NCBI RefSeq assembly: GCF_036373705.1
Contig: NC_089851.1
Location: forward strand, 52,731,812 to 52,795,811
DNA from: Amia ocellicauda
Lineage: Eukaryota; Chordata; Actinopteri; Amiiformes; Amiidae
Length of the DNA stretch: 64,000 nt
Reading direction: 5' to 3'
The position numbers and the translations under genes are program-made. Below, piece after piece: positions 1-10,469 of this stretch (positions are counted from its first letter, which is position 1; every line of letters starts with the position of its first letter). The notes beneath the pieces were generated by a model. That model worked only from the letters and a program-made list of their open reading frames with translations. It did no database searches and was not told the origin of the DNA.

Positions 1-638
1 AACATGACTACTGTTTGAGATTTTAAACTACAAGGGGATGTTTTATTTTCTTTATATGGATTACCTAAAAATAAATAAATACATAAAAATAGGCTGTTCA
101 TTCAAATCGATACACTAGTAGCTAATGTGATGTCATCAATGAATTAAGCAAATTAGCACCCACAAAGCTTTGAAACATTGTTTGGTAATGGGTTCTGAAG
201 CTTCGAAGGTTAAAATGTACCCTTCGGGACAGCCCTACAGACGTGACAGGAAGATATGGCAACCAGATAGACCTTGTAATAATATGAAGAATACACTGAA
301 CACTGTAAGCCTATAAGCAGCTGGGAAAGGCGCACCACCAACTTTGCAGCCTTAAGGACAGTGGCTAGTGAAGAGCCATGTAGTTTTCCAAGGAGATTTT
401 TAGCAATGCTACAGCAAAGTAGTGCTCACTTCCCAGAGCAGCAAAACTATCGTATAAGTTTCTGAAATATAGAACTTTACATTTCCTCACATTTATACAC
501 TTGTTTTAATAACTTACCAATGTTGTTTTTCTTAGTCTTTAATTAGTTGTGCATTTGGCCAAAACTGATCAAACTGTTGCTGAGGAAACAAGTGCAATGT
601 TTTCTTTGTGAGGAAAAAATTAGTGCAAACATGCTGAC
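1..638. other. Unassigned AT-rich DNA downstream of the dynein exons
   Basis: I see no coding block, RNA gene or recognisable repeat. By position it would be the next intron of the dynein pseudogene. Confidence 0.4.
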
Positions 639-929
639 CTTTGATGATTGTCTGGAACTCGCTGTGGGAGATCTTCCTGGCCCCCAGGTCGATCTTCAGG
701 GCCATAAGGAGGGTGAAGAGGAACTTGTGATCCTCATAGAGGCTGCGTGCCGTGTAGCGGAACACCTCGTGGGTCAGGTATTCGATGATGTTGGCGATGT
801 GCTTGGAGATGATCCATGGAGATGTGTTAGAGCCCCAGGTACATGAGATTGACCAGGCTCATCTATACAGTGAGGAAGCACAGGATGCTGTCCCGGCCGG
901 CCACTGGGCGGTCCTCCTCTCGGGCTGTA
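639..929 (-). pseudogene. Dynein pseudogene exon E with premature stop (AAA6 start)
   Basis: Translates to VAGRDSILCFLTV, then a TAG stop at 863-865 where the family normally has glutamate, then [11 protein letters not shown]. About 20 residues then appear to be missing before [19 protein letters not shown] and [20 protein letters not shown], which are typical dynein AAA6 linker sequence. The donor after the IKG codons is AAAG/GTCAGC. The premature stop and internal loss make this exon non-functional. Confidence 0.85.
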
Positions 930-1227
930 CTGAAACTGTGAGTTTCTTCCTGACCTGGGGACACAGCAGAGCCAAACGTCCTTATAGCAGACAGCACTGG
1001 AAACTGGGCTCATGTGTTCATATGCTTCTCCTTTCCTACAAAAGTGCCCAGGAGAGATTTTGAGTTCCTCCTCAGTGATTTGTAATAAACACCCTTGGGA
1101 TGAATTTATTCTGGGAATTCTAATATTAGCCCATTGGCTCTCTACTCAGCTGAATTCTCCCCTTGCTTGCTTTCTTCTTCTTCTTCTTCTTCTTCATTTT
1201 CCAAATTCTGTCTGGCCTGCTGCCCCT

Positions 1228-1393
1228 TCACCTCCTCTGCAGTGGTCTTGGGGACTCTGAGGACCTCAAATCAGAGACTCATCCTCCACCAGGGACCCTT
1301 CAGTGCTGGAATAGGAGGTTGTCCTCCAGCTCCTGCATTCTCCTCTTGTTGGACGTCACCTCCTCTAGCAGCTTCACTCTCAGATTGCAGCTC
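1228..1393 (-). pseudogene. Dynein pseudogene exon D, multiply frameshifted
   Basis: After a TTATAG acceptor the translation needs three frame changes to follow the family. ELQSE is followed in a second frame by VKLLEEVTSNKRRMQELEDN, then in a third by STEGSLVEDESLI, which runs into a TGA; VLRVPKTTAEEV then follows in yet another frame. Small deletions (about 2 bp near the start and about 8 bp before STEGS) explain the shifts. A (TTC)n tract just beyond the exon gives a spurious poly-glutamate reading. Confidence 0.8.
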
Positions 1394-1944
1394 CTATAAG
1401 AGAGAGAGAAAAGAAAATGAAAGAAAATAATACAGAATGGGTAGATTTTGATGTTGCCAAGTGATTTATCAACTGTTTGGATATGTGTTAGATTGCTCTG
1501 GGACCGATGTTCTCACAGTCCTCCATTATTTTTTATGAGATAACATCATTTACATTAAGTATGTCTGTCATTTCAATGTGCTGCAATTAGATAGTACTAC
1601 ATTTTGGAATACTGATCACGGATTGGTGTGCGGCTGATTGTGGAGGCTTTCTTCAGCACATAATAGGGGTCATGCTGGATGATTTGAGGTTGGTCCTTAG
1701 GGGAGGTAAAAACAAAGGAGCTGGGGGTGTGTCTGGTGCTTGCTTATTTTTATTTTTGTTTGTGGTTCTGTTTTCTTCGGTGTCTCCTTTGTTACACCTG
1801 TTTTTCTCATCCTAATTAAAGTAAAATGACCTTTTATTAGGCACCAACTTAATCAAGGAAAAAGAAACCCCACTACTTTTTCAAATTCACAGTTTCTTGT
1901 TATTCTTACGCATCACAATTAATCTGTAAGTAAACTAAGCATAT

Positions 1945-2525
1945 TATTATTATTATTTTTATTTCTTGGCAGACGCCCTTATCCAGGGCGACTTACAACA
2001 TAAGTGCAAACAAAGTACAAGGCATCAATCATTACAAATTTAGCTTAGCTAAAAAAGCAATTCAAAATAATACATTTTACAAATTCCAATTTACAATTTA
2101 CACAAGTACAGTAAGAGACTTCCTACATCCTGGACGGTGAAAGCTAAGTGCTTTCAAGATGTAGGGTTACAGACGAGGGCTACGGGAAAGGGAGCAAGGA
2201 GGAAAACAATCAAGAACACAAGGAGCATAGTAAAGCTGAAGTGCTATCTAGCAGGGACAGAGGACTAATATTACAAGTGCTGTCGGAATAGATGCGTCTT
2301 GAGTAAGCAACAGAATGAGGTCAAGGACTCTGCTGTATTGACTTCGGTGGGCAGGTCGTTCCACCACTTAGGGGCCAGGGATGAGAAGGAGCGGCTCTGG
2401 AGGAAGGGGAGTGGAGAGGAGGCAGAGTTAGCCTTCTGGCACTGGAGGAGTGCAGTGGTCTGGAGGGGATGTATGGAGAGACGAGTGACTGAAGGTAGCT
2501 TGGTGCAGTGTGGTCAAGACATATG
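1945..2525 (+). repeat. Interspersed SINE-like/non-autonomous repeat
   Basis: An (ATT)n tract is followed by CTTGGCAGACGCCCTTATCC and GGCGACTTACAA, a phrase I recognise from abundant fish retroposons. The unit continues into a GC-richer segment (2290-2500) that is also typical of fish repeats and gives a chance ORF. The boundaries are approximate and no target duplication was resolved. The adjoining stretches 1400-1940 and 2530-3670 hold nothing I recognise. Confidence 0.5.
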
Positions 2526-3679
2526 AGGATACCAGTAATATCCAATAGCCCACTTTTCTCTTATCAGTCTCAGCATTTTCTTAGAGAAACGAGAAGTACA
2601 GCCACGAATCTGCTAACAAACAAACATGCCATTTTGCATGACAATGAGGGTGCCTTGGCTGATCTTTGGTGAAGGTTTGTAAATCAATGTACCACACTTT
2701 CCTTCAAAAAATGATGGTTCCCAGCTGGACTGACCCGATAAAACCACTCCTAATAATTATGCTTATGAGTAAATACAACAAGGGGAGAAACCATGGACAC
2801 TGCACTGATGTTCGGGAAGGCTCTGTGGTCAGTTTGCATATAAAGGCTTAAGTTAAGATTCCTGTTGGCTTCTCCCTAAAATCAACTTCTTAAAGCCTAG
2901 TATAAGTGCACTAATGAGCAAATATATCACTTGGTCAGAAAAAAAAAAGGACGACTGTGCTGACCTTTAATAAATATCTGAAACTTGTTGGGAGAATTTG
3001 TAAGTAAAAGAAAATAGAATATCAGTAGGGTCTATTTCCCTTAACAATCCCAGGGTTTTCTTGGAGGAAATGAGCAGCACAGGTATCAGAAATGGTAGTT
3101 GGAGGAGAAGAAGGCACACCCATGCTGGAGAACATCTTGGTCTGAACAAAGCTCCACTCATGTTTTGCTCCCCACAGGAGATACAAATCAATTTCTGCTC
3201 TGGAAACCTTCAATAACTTAAATCCGTAGTATTGCTGTGATTATAACACCTGTGATTTGTCTTCTGCCACCAAGGAGTTGTAACCTACATTGCAAGCCGC
3301 CATGCTGCTACATTCTGTCTTTGGCTTGAAGAAGGGGACAGATGTGAACCACTATTTTTGTCTTTGAATACTGTAATTCAAACCTGATAATCACCAAAAC
3401 AAATGGAGCAACCAGCCCCCTGGAGAATTAGTACTGTAACACGATCAACAATGAAACCTCATAGATATGACATTGCAATAAGGAGTCACATGAATCTCAA
3501 GGTAAACAAGTCACATTTCGTCTCATCTGATGAGTCATACTTCAGCTATTGTCCTTTTCCAATGTCCTGCTGCTGTTGACTGTGCAGAATAGACAATGTG
3601 GAGGCCCACAGGAACTGCGTGAATCATAGCTCATAACAGGCTTATTGAAGCTCCAGAACCCCTGCTGTTGTGCTGGTAG

Positions 3680-3840
3680 CTGCCCAGCAGCTGGTCCTCG
3701 AGACCCTGCATTGTGACACTGAAGTTGATGACGGCAGTCTTGGCGCTGATCTCGGGGGTGTAGGCTGGATTGGCCAGTTTGGTGGTAATGTACAGAGTGA
3801 AGCCCTTCATCACGTCCACCTCTTTGTCTCCCACTTTGAC
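3680..3840 (-). pseudogene. Dynein pseudogene exon C (TPEISAKT block)
   Basis: Encodes [31 protein letters not shown] and [17 protein letters not shown], a hallmark stretch of axonemal dynein heavy chains between AAA5 and AAA6. The acceptor is pyrimidine-rich and ends CCCCAG at 3841-3846. At the 3' end the expected donor after the LLGS codons reads AG/CTACC instead of AG/GTACC, so the donor G may be mutated. The exon is otherwise open. Confidence 0.85.
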
Positions 3841-3849
3841 CTGGGGAAT

Positions 3850-5215
3850 ACAGCAAGTATGAAACTGGGGCAGGGCACAGGGAATGGAAGCATTGTGGAT
3901 GCAGATCTGTCACACGTTCATCAGTGAACAGGTCTTCCCTTTGAGAAAACACTATGGAAATCTCAGTTCTACTGGAATTACATTACATAGAATTGTCTTT
4001 ATATCAGGGACGTAACTGCCTCTCTAAAGCCTCCCCTCAGGAGCACAGTGGGGGGTTTCCCCACACTGCCAGGGCTCAGGAAACACAAGCAGGGTTACGG
4101 TGTGTAAAAAGATGATTTATTATATTTACGGTGCGCAGTGCTCAAATTAAAATGGACGGACAGAAACTGAAAACAAAACGAAACCTTTGTTTAATCTAAA
4201 CTACACATATAAGGTACCTATCTAAACATGTTCTAATAATAAACATGAACACAAGACACACTATGGCAATCAAACAGGTCCATAATCAACCTGAGATCCA
4301 TGAACATTAAATACATATAGTAATTTCACTTTCTCTTCTATAGCATCAGTTTCTTCAGTTTCATGCAAATTAAACAATGATAAAAGTGTAAATCTACAAT
4401 CACATATTTAACATGTATGTTTAAACATTTAACACTGGTTTCTTGCAATGACTGTCAGTGTGGCTAAAGTACGAGAGGATATGATGAGTGCACAGGTGCG
4501 CTGTAATGCAGAGCTCTACTCTCAGGTGAAGTACTGCCCATTGAGACACTGCGCAAAACTTTTATTGCCTCTAGCTAACAGTAGATTGCTAATATAGCAG
4601 AGTTTTCAAAACAAATGAAAATGCCATCGAGCGATATTACAATGATATATTTGGTAGTGATCATTGTTCCGTTACAGAAGATGATAATAAAAAAATCACA
4701 TTACAATAAAGGCATTTATATCACAATACCATGTCCATGGCTGGGATTTAATCAAAACCTCCTACACACGCAATAGAATTGTAACCACTACGATGTACAG
4801 TTTTTTAGTTTGCTGTATAGCCGGTGAGTCAAATTGTTTAATTAATCCATTGTGCTATATATACTTAAGTAGATGCTGAATAACATATTTGCACTTATCT
4901 GCCATTCACATAAGCAAACATCAGCAAACATTCACATCAGCATTGATCCACCCGCTAATACATTATGCCTAAATAAGGGCATCTGCCAATAAATTAATAA
5001 TAATAATAACTACACAGCTGTCATCAATGGTGGCTTTGGTTTATATGTATTGATTTTTTCATCTACTCATATATGAGTGAGACTGTTGTATTGTTGAGAT
5101 TCCCTCCTGCAACTCTTCTGTAACTTTTTGCATTAGCATCTTGTGAAAAATATGTATTCATTCGGTCTGAAAGTCTGTGGACTTTTGCGAATGCGCAGAT
5201 TTTTCACACCCCTGA
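3850..5215. other. Unassigned intron-like AT-rich DNA
   Basis: No coding or RNA signal seen. The expected dynein exon that should fall between 3840 and 8190 is not recognisable here. A short (AAT)n tract occurs near 4995-5010. Confidence 0.4.
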
Positions 5216-5220
5216 GGACT

Positions 5221-6441
5221 ACACCTAAAGAATGATTAGGAACACCATACTAATACTGTGTTTGACCCCCTTTCGCCTTCAGAACTGCCTTAATTCTATG
5301 TGGCATTGATTCAACAAGGTGCTGAAAGCATTCTTTAGAAATGTTGGCCCATATTGATAGGATAGCATCTTGCAGTTGATGGAGATTTGTGGGATGCACA
5401 TCCAGGGCACGAAGCTCCCGTTCCACCACATCCCAAAGATGCTCTATTGGGTTGAGATCTGGTGACTGTGGGGGCCAGTTTAGTACAGTGAACTCATTGT
5501 CATGTTCAAGAAACCAATTTGAAATGATTCGACCTTTGTGACATGGTGCATTATCCTGCTGGAAGTAGCCATCAGAGGATGGGTACATGGTGGTCATAAA
5601 GGGATGGACATGGTCAGAAACAATGCTCAGGTAGGCCATGGCATTTAAACGATGCCCAATGGGCATTAAGGGGCCTAAAGTGTGCCAAGAAAACATCCCC
5701 CACACCATTACACCACCACCACCACCAGCCTGCACAGTGGTAACAAGGCATGATGGATCCATGTTCTCATTCTGTTTACGCCAAATTCTGACTCTACCAT
5801 CTGAATGTCTCAACAGAAATCGAGACTCATCAGACCAGGCAACATTTTTCCAGTCTTCAACTGTCCAATTTTGGTGAGCTTGTACAAATTGTAGCCTCTT
5901 TTTCCTATTTGTAGTGGAGATGAGTGGTACCCGGTGGGGTCTTCTGCTGTTGTAGCCCATCCGCCTCAAGGTTGTACGTGTTGTGGCTTCACAAATGCTT
6001 TGCTGCATACCTCGGTTGTAACGAGTGGTTATTTCAGTCAAAGTTGCTCTTCTATCAGCTTGAATCAGTCGGCGCATTCTCCTCTGACCTCTAGCATCAA
6101 CAAGGCATTTTCGCCCACAATACTGCCGCATACTGGATGTTTTTCCCTTTTCACACCATTCTTTGTAAACCCTAGAAATGGTTGTGCGTGAAAATCCCAG
6201 TAACTGAGCAGATTGTGAAATACTCAGACCGGCCCGTCTGGCACCAACAACCATGCCACGCTCAAAATTGCTTACATCACCTTTCTTTCCCATTCAGACA
6301 TTCAGTTTGGAGTTCAGGAGATTGTTTTGACCAGGACCACACCCCTAAATGCATTGAAGCAACTGCCATGTGATTGGTTGGTTAGATAATTGCATTAATG
6401 AGAAATTGAACAGGTGTTCCTAATAATCCTTTAGGTGAGTG
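5221..6441 (-). mobile_element. Tc1/mariner DNA transposon, apparently intact
   Basis: Imperfect terminal inverted repeats flank the transposase: CACCTAAAGAATGATTAGG at 5222 and the complement of CACCTAAAGGATTATTAGG near 6436-6418. The right end reads GAGTG then TA, and the left end begins after TA, as expected for TA-target integration. The left tip lacks about 4 bp relative to the right. The element is about 1.2 kb, a normal size for an autonomous Tc1-type transposon, and lies in an intron of the dynein pseudogene. Confidence 0.9.
5250..6293 (-). CDS. Tc1-like transposase, 347 aa, DD36E
   Basis: One uninterrupted ORF from ATG (MGKKGDVSNFERG) to a stop. Residues 1-120 form the paired-like helix-turn-helix DNA-binding region (QSAQLLGFSRTTISRVYKEW, then a second HTH), followed by a basic linker. 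The catalytic triad is D155 (WSDES), D247 (FQQDNAP) and E284 (LNPIEHLW). I count 36 residues between the second D and the E, a DD36E spacing rather than the common DD34E; from family knowledge DD36E is the signature of the Incomer group. The GGGGG-VMVWG block lies between them. The length is normal for the family and no stop or frameshift is visible, so it could be active. Function: cut-and-paste excision and TA integration. The Incomer assignment rests on my residue count and is inference. Confidence 0.9.
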   Translation of the reverse strand: MGKKGDVSNFERGMVVGARRAGLSISQSAQLLGFSRTTISRVYKEWCEKGKTSSMRQYCGRKCLVDARGQRRMRRLIQADRRATLTEITTRYNRGMQQSICEATTRTTLRRMGYNSRRPHRVPLISTTNRKKRLQFVQAHQNWTVEDWKNVAWSDESRFLLRHSDGRVRIWRKQNENMDPSCLVTTVQAGGGGGVMVWGMFSWHTLGPLMPIGHRLNAMAYLSIVSDHVHPFMTTMYPSSDGYFQQDNAPCHKGRIISNWFLEHDNEFTVLNWPPQSPDLNPIEHLWDVVERELRALDVHPTNLHQLQDAILSIWANISKECFQHLVESMPHRIKAVLKAKGGQTQY

Positions 6442-6614
6442 TAAATCACAGACTGTATGGCTGCTGTTTGTCTTACAAATTTCACGTTTAGTTTGGCTCG
6501 AGAAGAGCTAGGGTATTGCTTACATTTTTTTATGTCCTTCTGGTTTGAGCACATTCCCTGGGTTTAATAAATCACCTTTGCACTGAAACCTGACTTTTGC
6601 ATTTCCTAAACATA

Positions 6615-7325
6615 TATATATACTCAGCCAAAAAATAAACTTTCAACTGCTTTTATTTTCAACAAACTTAACGTGTAAATATTTGTATGAACATAAAAAG
6701 ATTCAACAACTAGACATATGCTGAACAAGTTTCACAGACAGAATCTTTACAGTCAGAATCTGGTGTGGCCACCAGCTGTATTAAGTACTGCAGTGCATCT
6801 CCTCCTCATGAACTGCACCAGATTTGACAGTTCTTGCTGTGAGATGTTACCCCACTCTTCCACCAAGGCACTTGCAAGTTCCTGGACATTTCTAGGGGGA
6901 ATGGCCCTAGCCCTCATCCTCCAATCCAACAGGTCCCAGACGTGCTCAATGGGATTGAGATCCGGGCTTTTTGCTGGCCATGACAGAACACTGACATTCC
7001 TGTCCTGCAGGAAATCATGTCCAGCAAAGGTGGGTTTGTGCCCATAGGCGACGTTGTTGCCAGTGATGTCTGGTAAGGACTTGGCTTACAACAGGCCTAC
7101 AAGCCCTCAGTCCAGCCTCTCTTAGTCTGTCACTGCCAGTCTGAGCACTGATGGAGGGATTGTGTGTTTCTGGTGTAACTCGGGCAGTTGTTGTTGCCAT
7201 CCTGTACCTGTCCCACAGGTGTGATATTAAGAAGAAGATAAACTCACAGGGACCCCTGGGTTGGTGCTGTGCCTCCTGGCAACATTTCATGACGGACTTG
7301 TGGACTGGAAGTAAAATATGATGAA
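6615..7325 (-). mobile_element. Internally deleted Tc1-like element
   Basis: The minus strand encodes a central transposase piece (about 7060-7200, RMATTTARVTPETHNPSIS and RLREAGLRACRP) fused directly, at about 7020, to the C-terminal catalytic piece (DRNVSVLSWPAKSPDLNPIE, ending NTAGGHTRF near 6770). The segment carrying the first two aspartates is missing, so this is a non-autonomous derivative of a different Tc1 family from the one at 5.2 kb. The left end begins near ACTCAGCCAAAAAATAAAC. Exact ends were not resolved. Confidence 0.75.
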
Positions 7326-7646
7326 GGCTTCATGGGGCACAGAGATATCACATAAGCTCAATGCTGTTTTAATGAACACCCAAACCTGTAAATAACAGCG
7401 AATCCTCTAATTCAGGTCCTTGCAAACCACACATTCCCCAAATAACCCTTTTACAGCATTGATATGAATTCCATTAGACATGCATTCACTTCAGAATAAA
7501 TACGTTGTAAAAGTGACCTGGCAGTGCCCGGCTTCAACAGTGGATTCTGTGTTTTTCCTAAAACAGTGCAATGACTGAAAGCAACTCATTTGATTACATT
7601 ACTCCATTCCTAGGGTCAATCCATCTTTCCTAAGTTTTATATGTAT

Positions 7647-7647
7647 G

Positions 7648-7688
<41 letters not shown>
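7647..7688. repeat. (AT)n microsatellite
   Basis: A run of about 20 AT dinucleotides after a short TATG repeat. The surrounding 7330-8185 is otherwise unassigned, intron-like DNA. Confidence 0.9.
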
Positions 7689-7697
<9 letters not shown>

Positions 7698-8189
7698 TAC
7701 ACACATGGCTCAAACAATTTGGTTTGTTTTCAGTTTTCTAGTTTTAGTTAAATAAATGAATTCTTAAAAAGCTGTGCATTCACTCAGTGACATTCAACTC
7801 AAGGGGTTCCTTCCTCCTCTGTTGAACAGACTGCATTATAAATGGATTATTTATAAATAATTTCATTTTATTTTTTAAAGCATTAAGACTCACGTGACAT
7901 CACTGATTAAAATGCAATTTCAGTTTGTTTTAACTTCTGTTTGTTTGTCATGTAAACTGCCTACAAGAATGTATTTGTTTTCATGACTAGGATTTTTTAA
8001 TTATGCTTGCTTATATTATGTATTTTTTCCTTATTCTTGTTTTCCTTTTTTATTTAGGAGGATCAGACAGCAACTGCTCAACTTACTCTGTAATGATCCA
8101 CATGTGAAACTGAAATAATTAAAAGGTCTGGAGCAACAAGCACCACAGGAGGACAGACATAAACACGCACAAACGCACATACATGTTAC

Positions 8190-8377
8190 CTGCAGCTCAT
8201 TTTCCTTCTCCCTGAATTTAATCCAGATCTTGCCCTGGCCCTGGGGGTCAATGAGAAGCGGGAGGCCTTGGTGACAATGATGCCATTCTGTATGGACAGG
8301 TCATCGCTGGGCAGCCCCTGCAGGTTCCACTCTCCAATGGTGGCCTTGTCCACCAGCATGCGGATGAGACTGAGCTC
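8190..8377 (-). pseudogene. Dynein pseudogene exon B, frameshifted (AAA5)
   Basis: Encodes the conserved motif [19 protein letters not shown] and continues to [10 protein letters not shown]. After the arginine codon the reading frame changes: the expected tyrosine-proline-leucine-leucine segment is partly missing and the following [12 protein letters not shown] block is in another frame. The exon is 188 nt where conserved residues on both sides predict about 195, so roughly 7 bp appear deleted. The acceptor (TTATAG) and donor (GTAACA) are both intact. Confidence 0.85.
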
Positions 8378-8728
8378 CTATAACATGCACATGGTACCCC
8401 ACGCGAAAATCACCAAAAATGATCAAAAAGAATGGGAATGTGTCATCAATTTTAAATAAAAATATAAATACATTTATACATACAAGTCCTGATTTTTATA
8501 GTGACTTCAAACAACAAGGTTTAGATGAGAGAGTCAAAAAGTGTTTAAAGACATCTGCGGCACCTCTGCATTTCTTATTGTTTAATCAGGACTCTATTAA
8601 GCCAACACATTTCTGTGTTAATGGGAGCACTATTCCTACAGTCATGGCCAGTCAGGACCTCTTCTATACATTAAAAGTACCTTAAAACATAAAAGAAGTT
8701 AATTGGTTGTCTAAAGAAACCACACATA

Positions 8729-9991
8729 CAATACCATTCAAATGTTTGGGGTCAATTACAAATGTCCTTGTTTTGGAAAGAAATGCACATTTTTTGTCCA
8801 TTAAAATAACATCAAATTGATCAGAAATACAGTGGAGACATTGTTAATGTTGTAAATGACTATTGTAGCTGGAAATGGCTGATTTGTAATGAAATCTCTA
8901 TATAGGCATACAGAGACCCATTATCAGAAACCATCAGTCCTGTGTTCCAATGGCACGTTGAGTTTGATAATCCAAGTTTATCATTTTAAAAGGCTAATTG
9001 ATCATTAGAAAACCCTTTTGCATTTGTATTTGCAAACTGTTGTGCTGATTAAAGAAGCAATAAAGCTGGCCTTCTTTAGACTAGTTCATCAGCAATTGTG
9101 GGTTCGATTACAGGCTCAAAAACCAGAAACAAAACTTCCTTCTGAAACTCATCAGTCTATTCTTGTTCTGAGAAATAAAGGCTATTCCATGTGAGAAATT
9201 GAAGAAACTGAAGATCTCGTACAACACTGTGTACTACTCCCTTCACAGAACAGCGCAAACTGGCTCTAGCCAGAATAGAAAGAGGAGTGGGTGGCCCCGG
9301 TGCACAACTGAGCAAGACGACAAATACATTAGTGTGTCTAGTTTGAGAAACAGACACCACACAGGCCTCAATGGGCAGCTTCATTAAATAGTACCCGCAA
9401 AACACGTCTCAATGTCAACAGTGAAGAGGCGACTCTGGGATGCTGGCCTTCTAGGCAGCAAAGAAAAGGCCATATCTCCGACAGGCCAATAAAAATAAAA
9501 GATTAAGATGGCCAAAAGAACACAGACACTGGACAGAGGAAGATTGGAAAAAAGTGTTATGGATGGACGAGGTGTTCGGATCACAAACAAGAATATTTGT
9601 GAGACGCAGACCAAATTAAAAGATGCGGGAGGAGTGCCTGACGCCATCTGTGGAGGCAATCATGGTGGAGGCAATGTGATGGTCTAGATGGTCTGGGGGT
9701 GCTTTGGTGGTGGTAAAGTGGGAGATTTGTATAGGGTAAAATGGATCTTGAAGAAGAAAAGCTCTCACTACACTGTTTGTAAAATGTTAAGGTCCCTTGG
9801 GCGTATATCCCAGAGGGGGTATAAAAGCTTTGTTCTGTCTTAAAACTTTTGAGGAACAGTGTAATGCTAGCCTAATTTCCTTTGAGTTCTGTGTTGCGCT
9901 GTTCCTCCCGTGCACGTAATAAATTCTGACTAGAACTCCCGACTCCAAAGCTTTTTTTTCCACCACACCCCAAACTTTTGAACGGTAGTGT
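8729..9991 (+). mobile_element. Degenerate Tc1-like element with its 3' half replaced
   Basis: Terminal repeats of the fish Tc1 type, ACCATTCAAATGTTTGGGG near 8732 and the complement of ACCGTTCAAAAGTTTGGGG at 9987-9969, define the ends. The plus strand encodes an N-terminal transposase piece in shifting frames: KKLKISYNTVYYSLHRTAQT at about 9200, NRKRSGWPRCTTEQ, then pieces equivalent to WTDE and VMVWGCFGGGKVG up to about 9745. A TGA precedes the HTH block. The second half, including the last catalytic residues, is gone and is replaced by an LTR-like segment (9770-9965). Confidence 0.8.
9770..9965 (+). mobile_element. Possible truncated LTR inserted in a Tc1 element
   Basis: This 200-bp stretch is foreign to Tc1. 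It shows a TATAAAAG box at 9823, and about 95 bp later an AATAAA signal in GTAATAAATTC, followed by a pyrimidine-rich end. A promoter followed by a poly(A) signal at this spacing is LTR architecture. No matching partner LTR is present in the window and its ends are not clear, so it may be a solo or truncated LTR, or something else. Confidence 0.35.
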
Positions 9992-10284
9992 ATATTATAC
10001 TCTCACTCAATACAGACAATGTATTGCCAGGAATGGGAGTATCGTGTAGCAGTTATCGTGTGCTCCATTACAATCACACTGATGTAACAGAACTTTTTAA
10101 AGCAATAATATATTCACACAACACACGTGTCTGTGTAATTCCTATCCAAATTAGGAAAACAGGCCCACAATATCCAGCATCTAGCACTGATGTCTGATGT
10201 CCATGTGCCTACAGGCTGTGAAATCTGGACTGCTGTGCTGCTAACACCAGTCCTGTGATACACAAAGCTTAAATACAAACACAC

Positions 10285-10461
10285 CGCACTGAAGGGGATG
10301 TTGTTGGCACTCGTCTGGCTCTTCCACAGCTGCAGCAGTCCGTTCCTGTACTCCTGGTTGAACGGCCCAAAGTAGGACAGGAAGCCAGTGGCCAGGAGGA
10401 CATCTCCAACCAGACACCTGATTTGACTCTGGAACAGTTTGCTACTCTCTGTCCTTCGGAT
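10285..10461 (-). pseudogene. Dynein pseudogene exon A (GDVLLATGFLSY block)
   Basis: This 177-nt exon is open throughout (59 codons, phase 0). The acceptor is a CCTTTTCAG-type site just above 10461 and the donor is GTGTGT just below 10285. It encodes the conserved dynein stretch around GDVLLATGFLSY and GPFNQEYRN, the region after the coiled-coil stalk that begins AAA5. Splicing to the next exon (8377) joins in phase and gives the expected family sequence across the junction. No disabling change is visible inside this exon. Confidence 0.85.
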
Positions 10462-10469
10462 CTGAAAAG

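Larger units (their letters stand above)
639..10461 (-). pseudogene. Axonemal dynein heavy chain pseudogene (DNAH5/DNAH8-like), five exons
   Basis: Five separated minus-strand blocks (10285-10461, 8190-8377, 3680-3840, about 1228-1393, 639-929) translate, in order, to consecutive parts of the stalk, AAA5 and AAA6-linker region of an outer-arm axonemal dynein heavy chain. Family knowledge: these motor proteins drive ciliary beating, and the closest match I recognise is the DNAH5/DNAH8 pair. Introns are retained and most splice sites are canonical, so this is a duplicated, not retroposed, copy. It is not functional as read: there is an in-frame stop, at least three frameshifting deletions, and one expected exon between 3840 and 8190 is not visible. 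Tc1 elements at 5221-6441, about 6615-7325 and 8729-9991 lie in its introns. The rest of the roughly 4,600-residue gene is absent from the window. The dynein identity is firm; the exact paralogue is inferred. Confidence 0.85.

Noticed and set aside
1134..1430. Plus-strand ORFs at 1134-1430
   Set aside because: Antisense shadows of dynein exon D and of a (TTC)n tract.
2967..3213. Minus-strand ORFs as another dynein exon
   Set aside because: No dynein motif in any frame and no splice-site pair.
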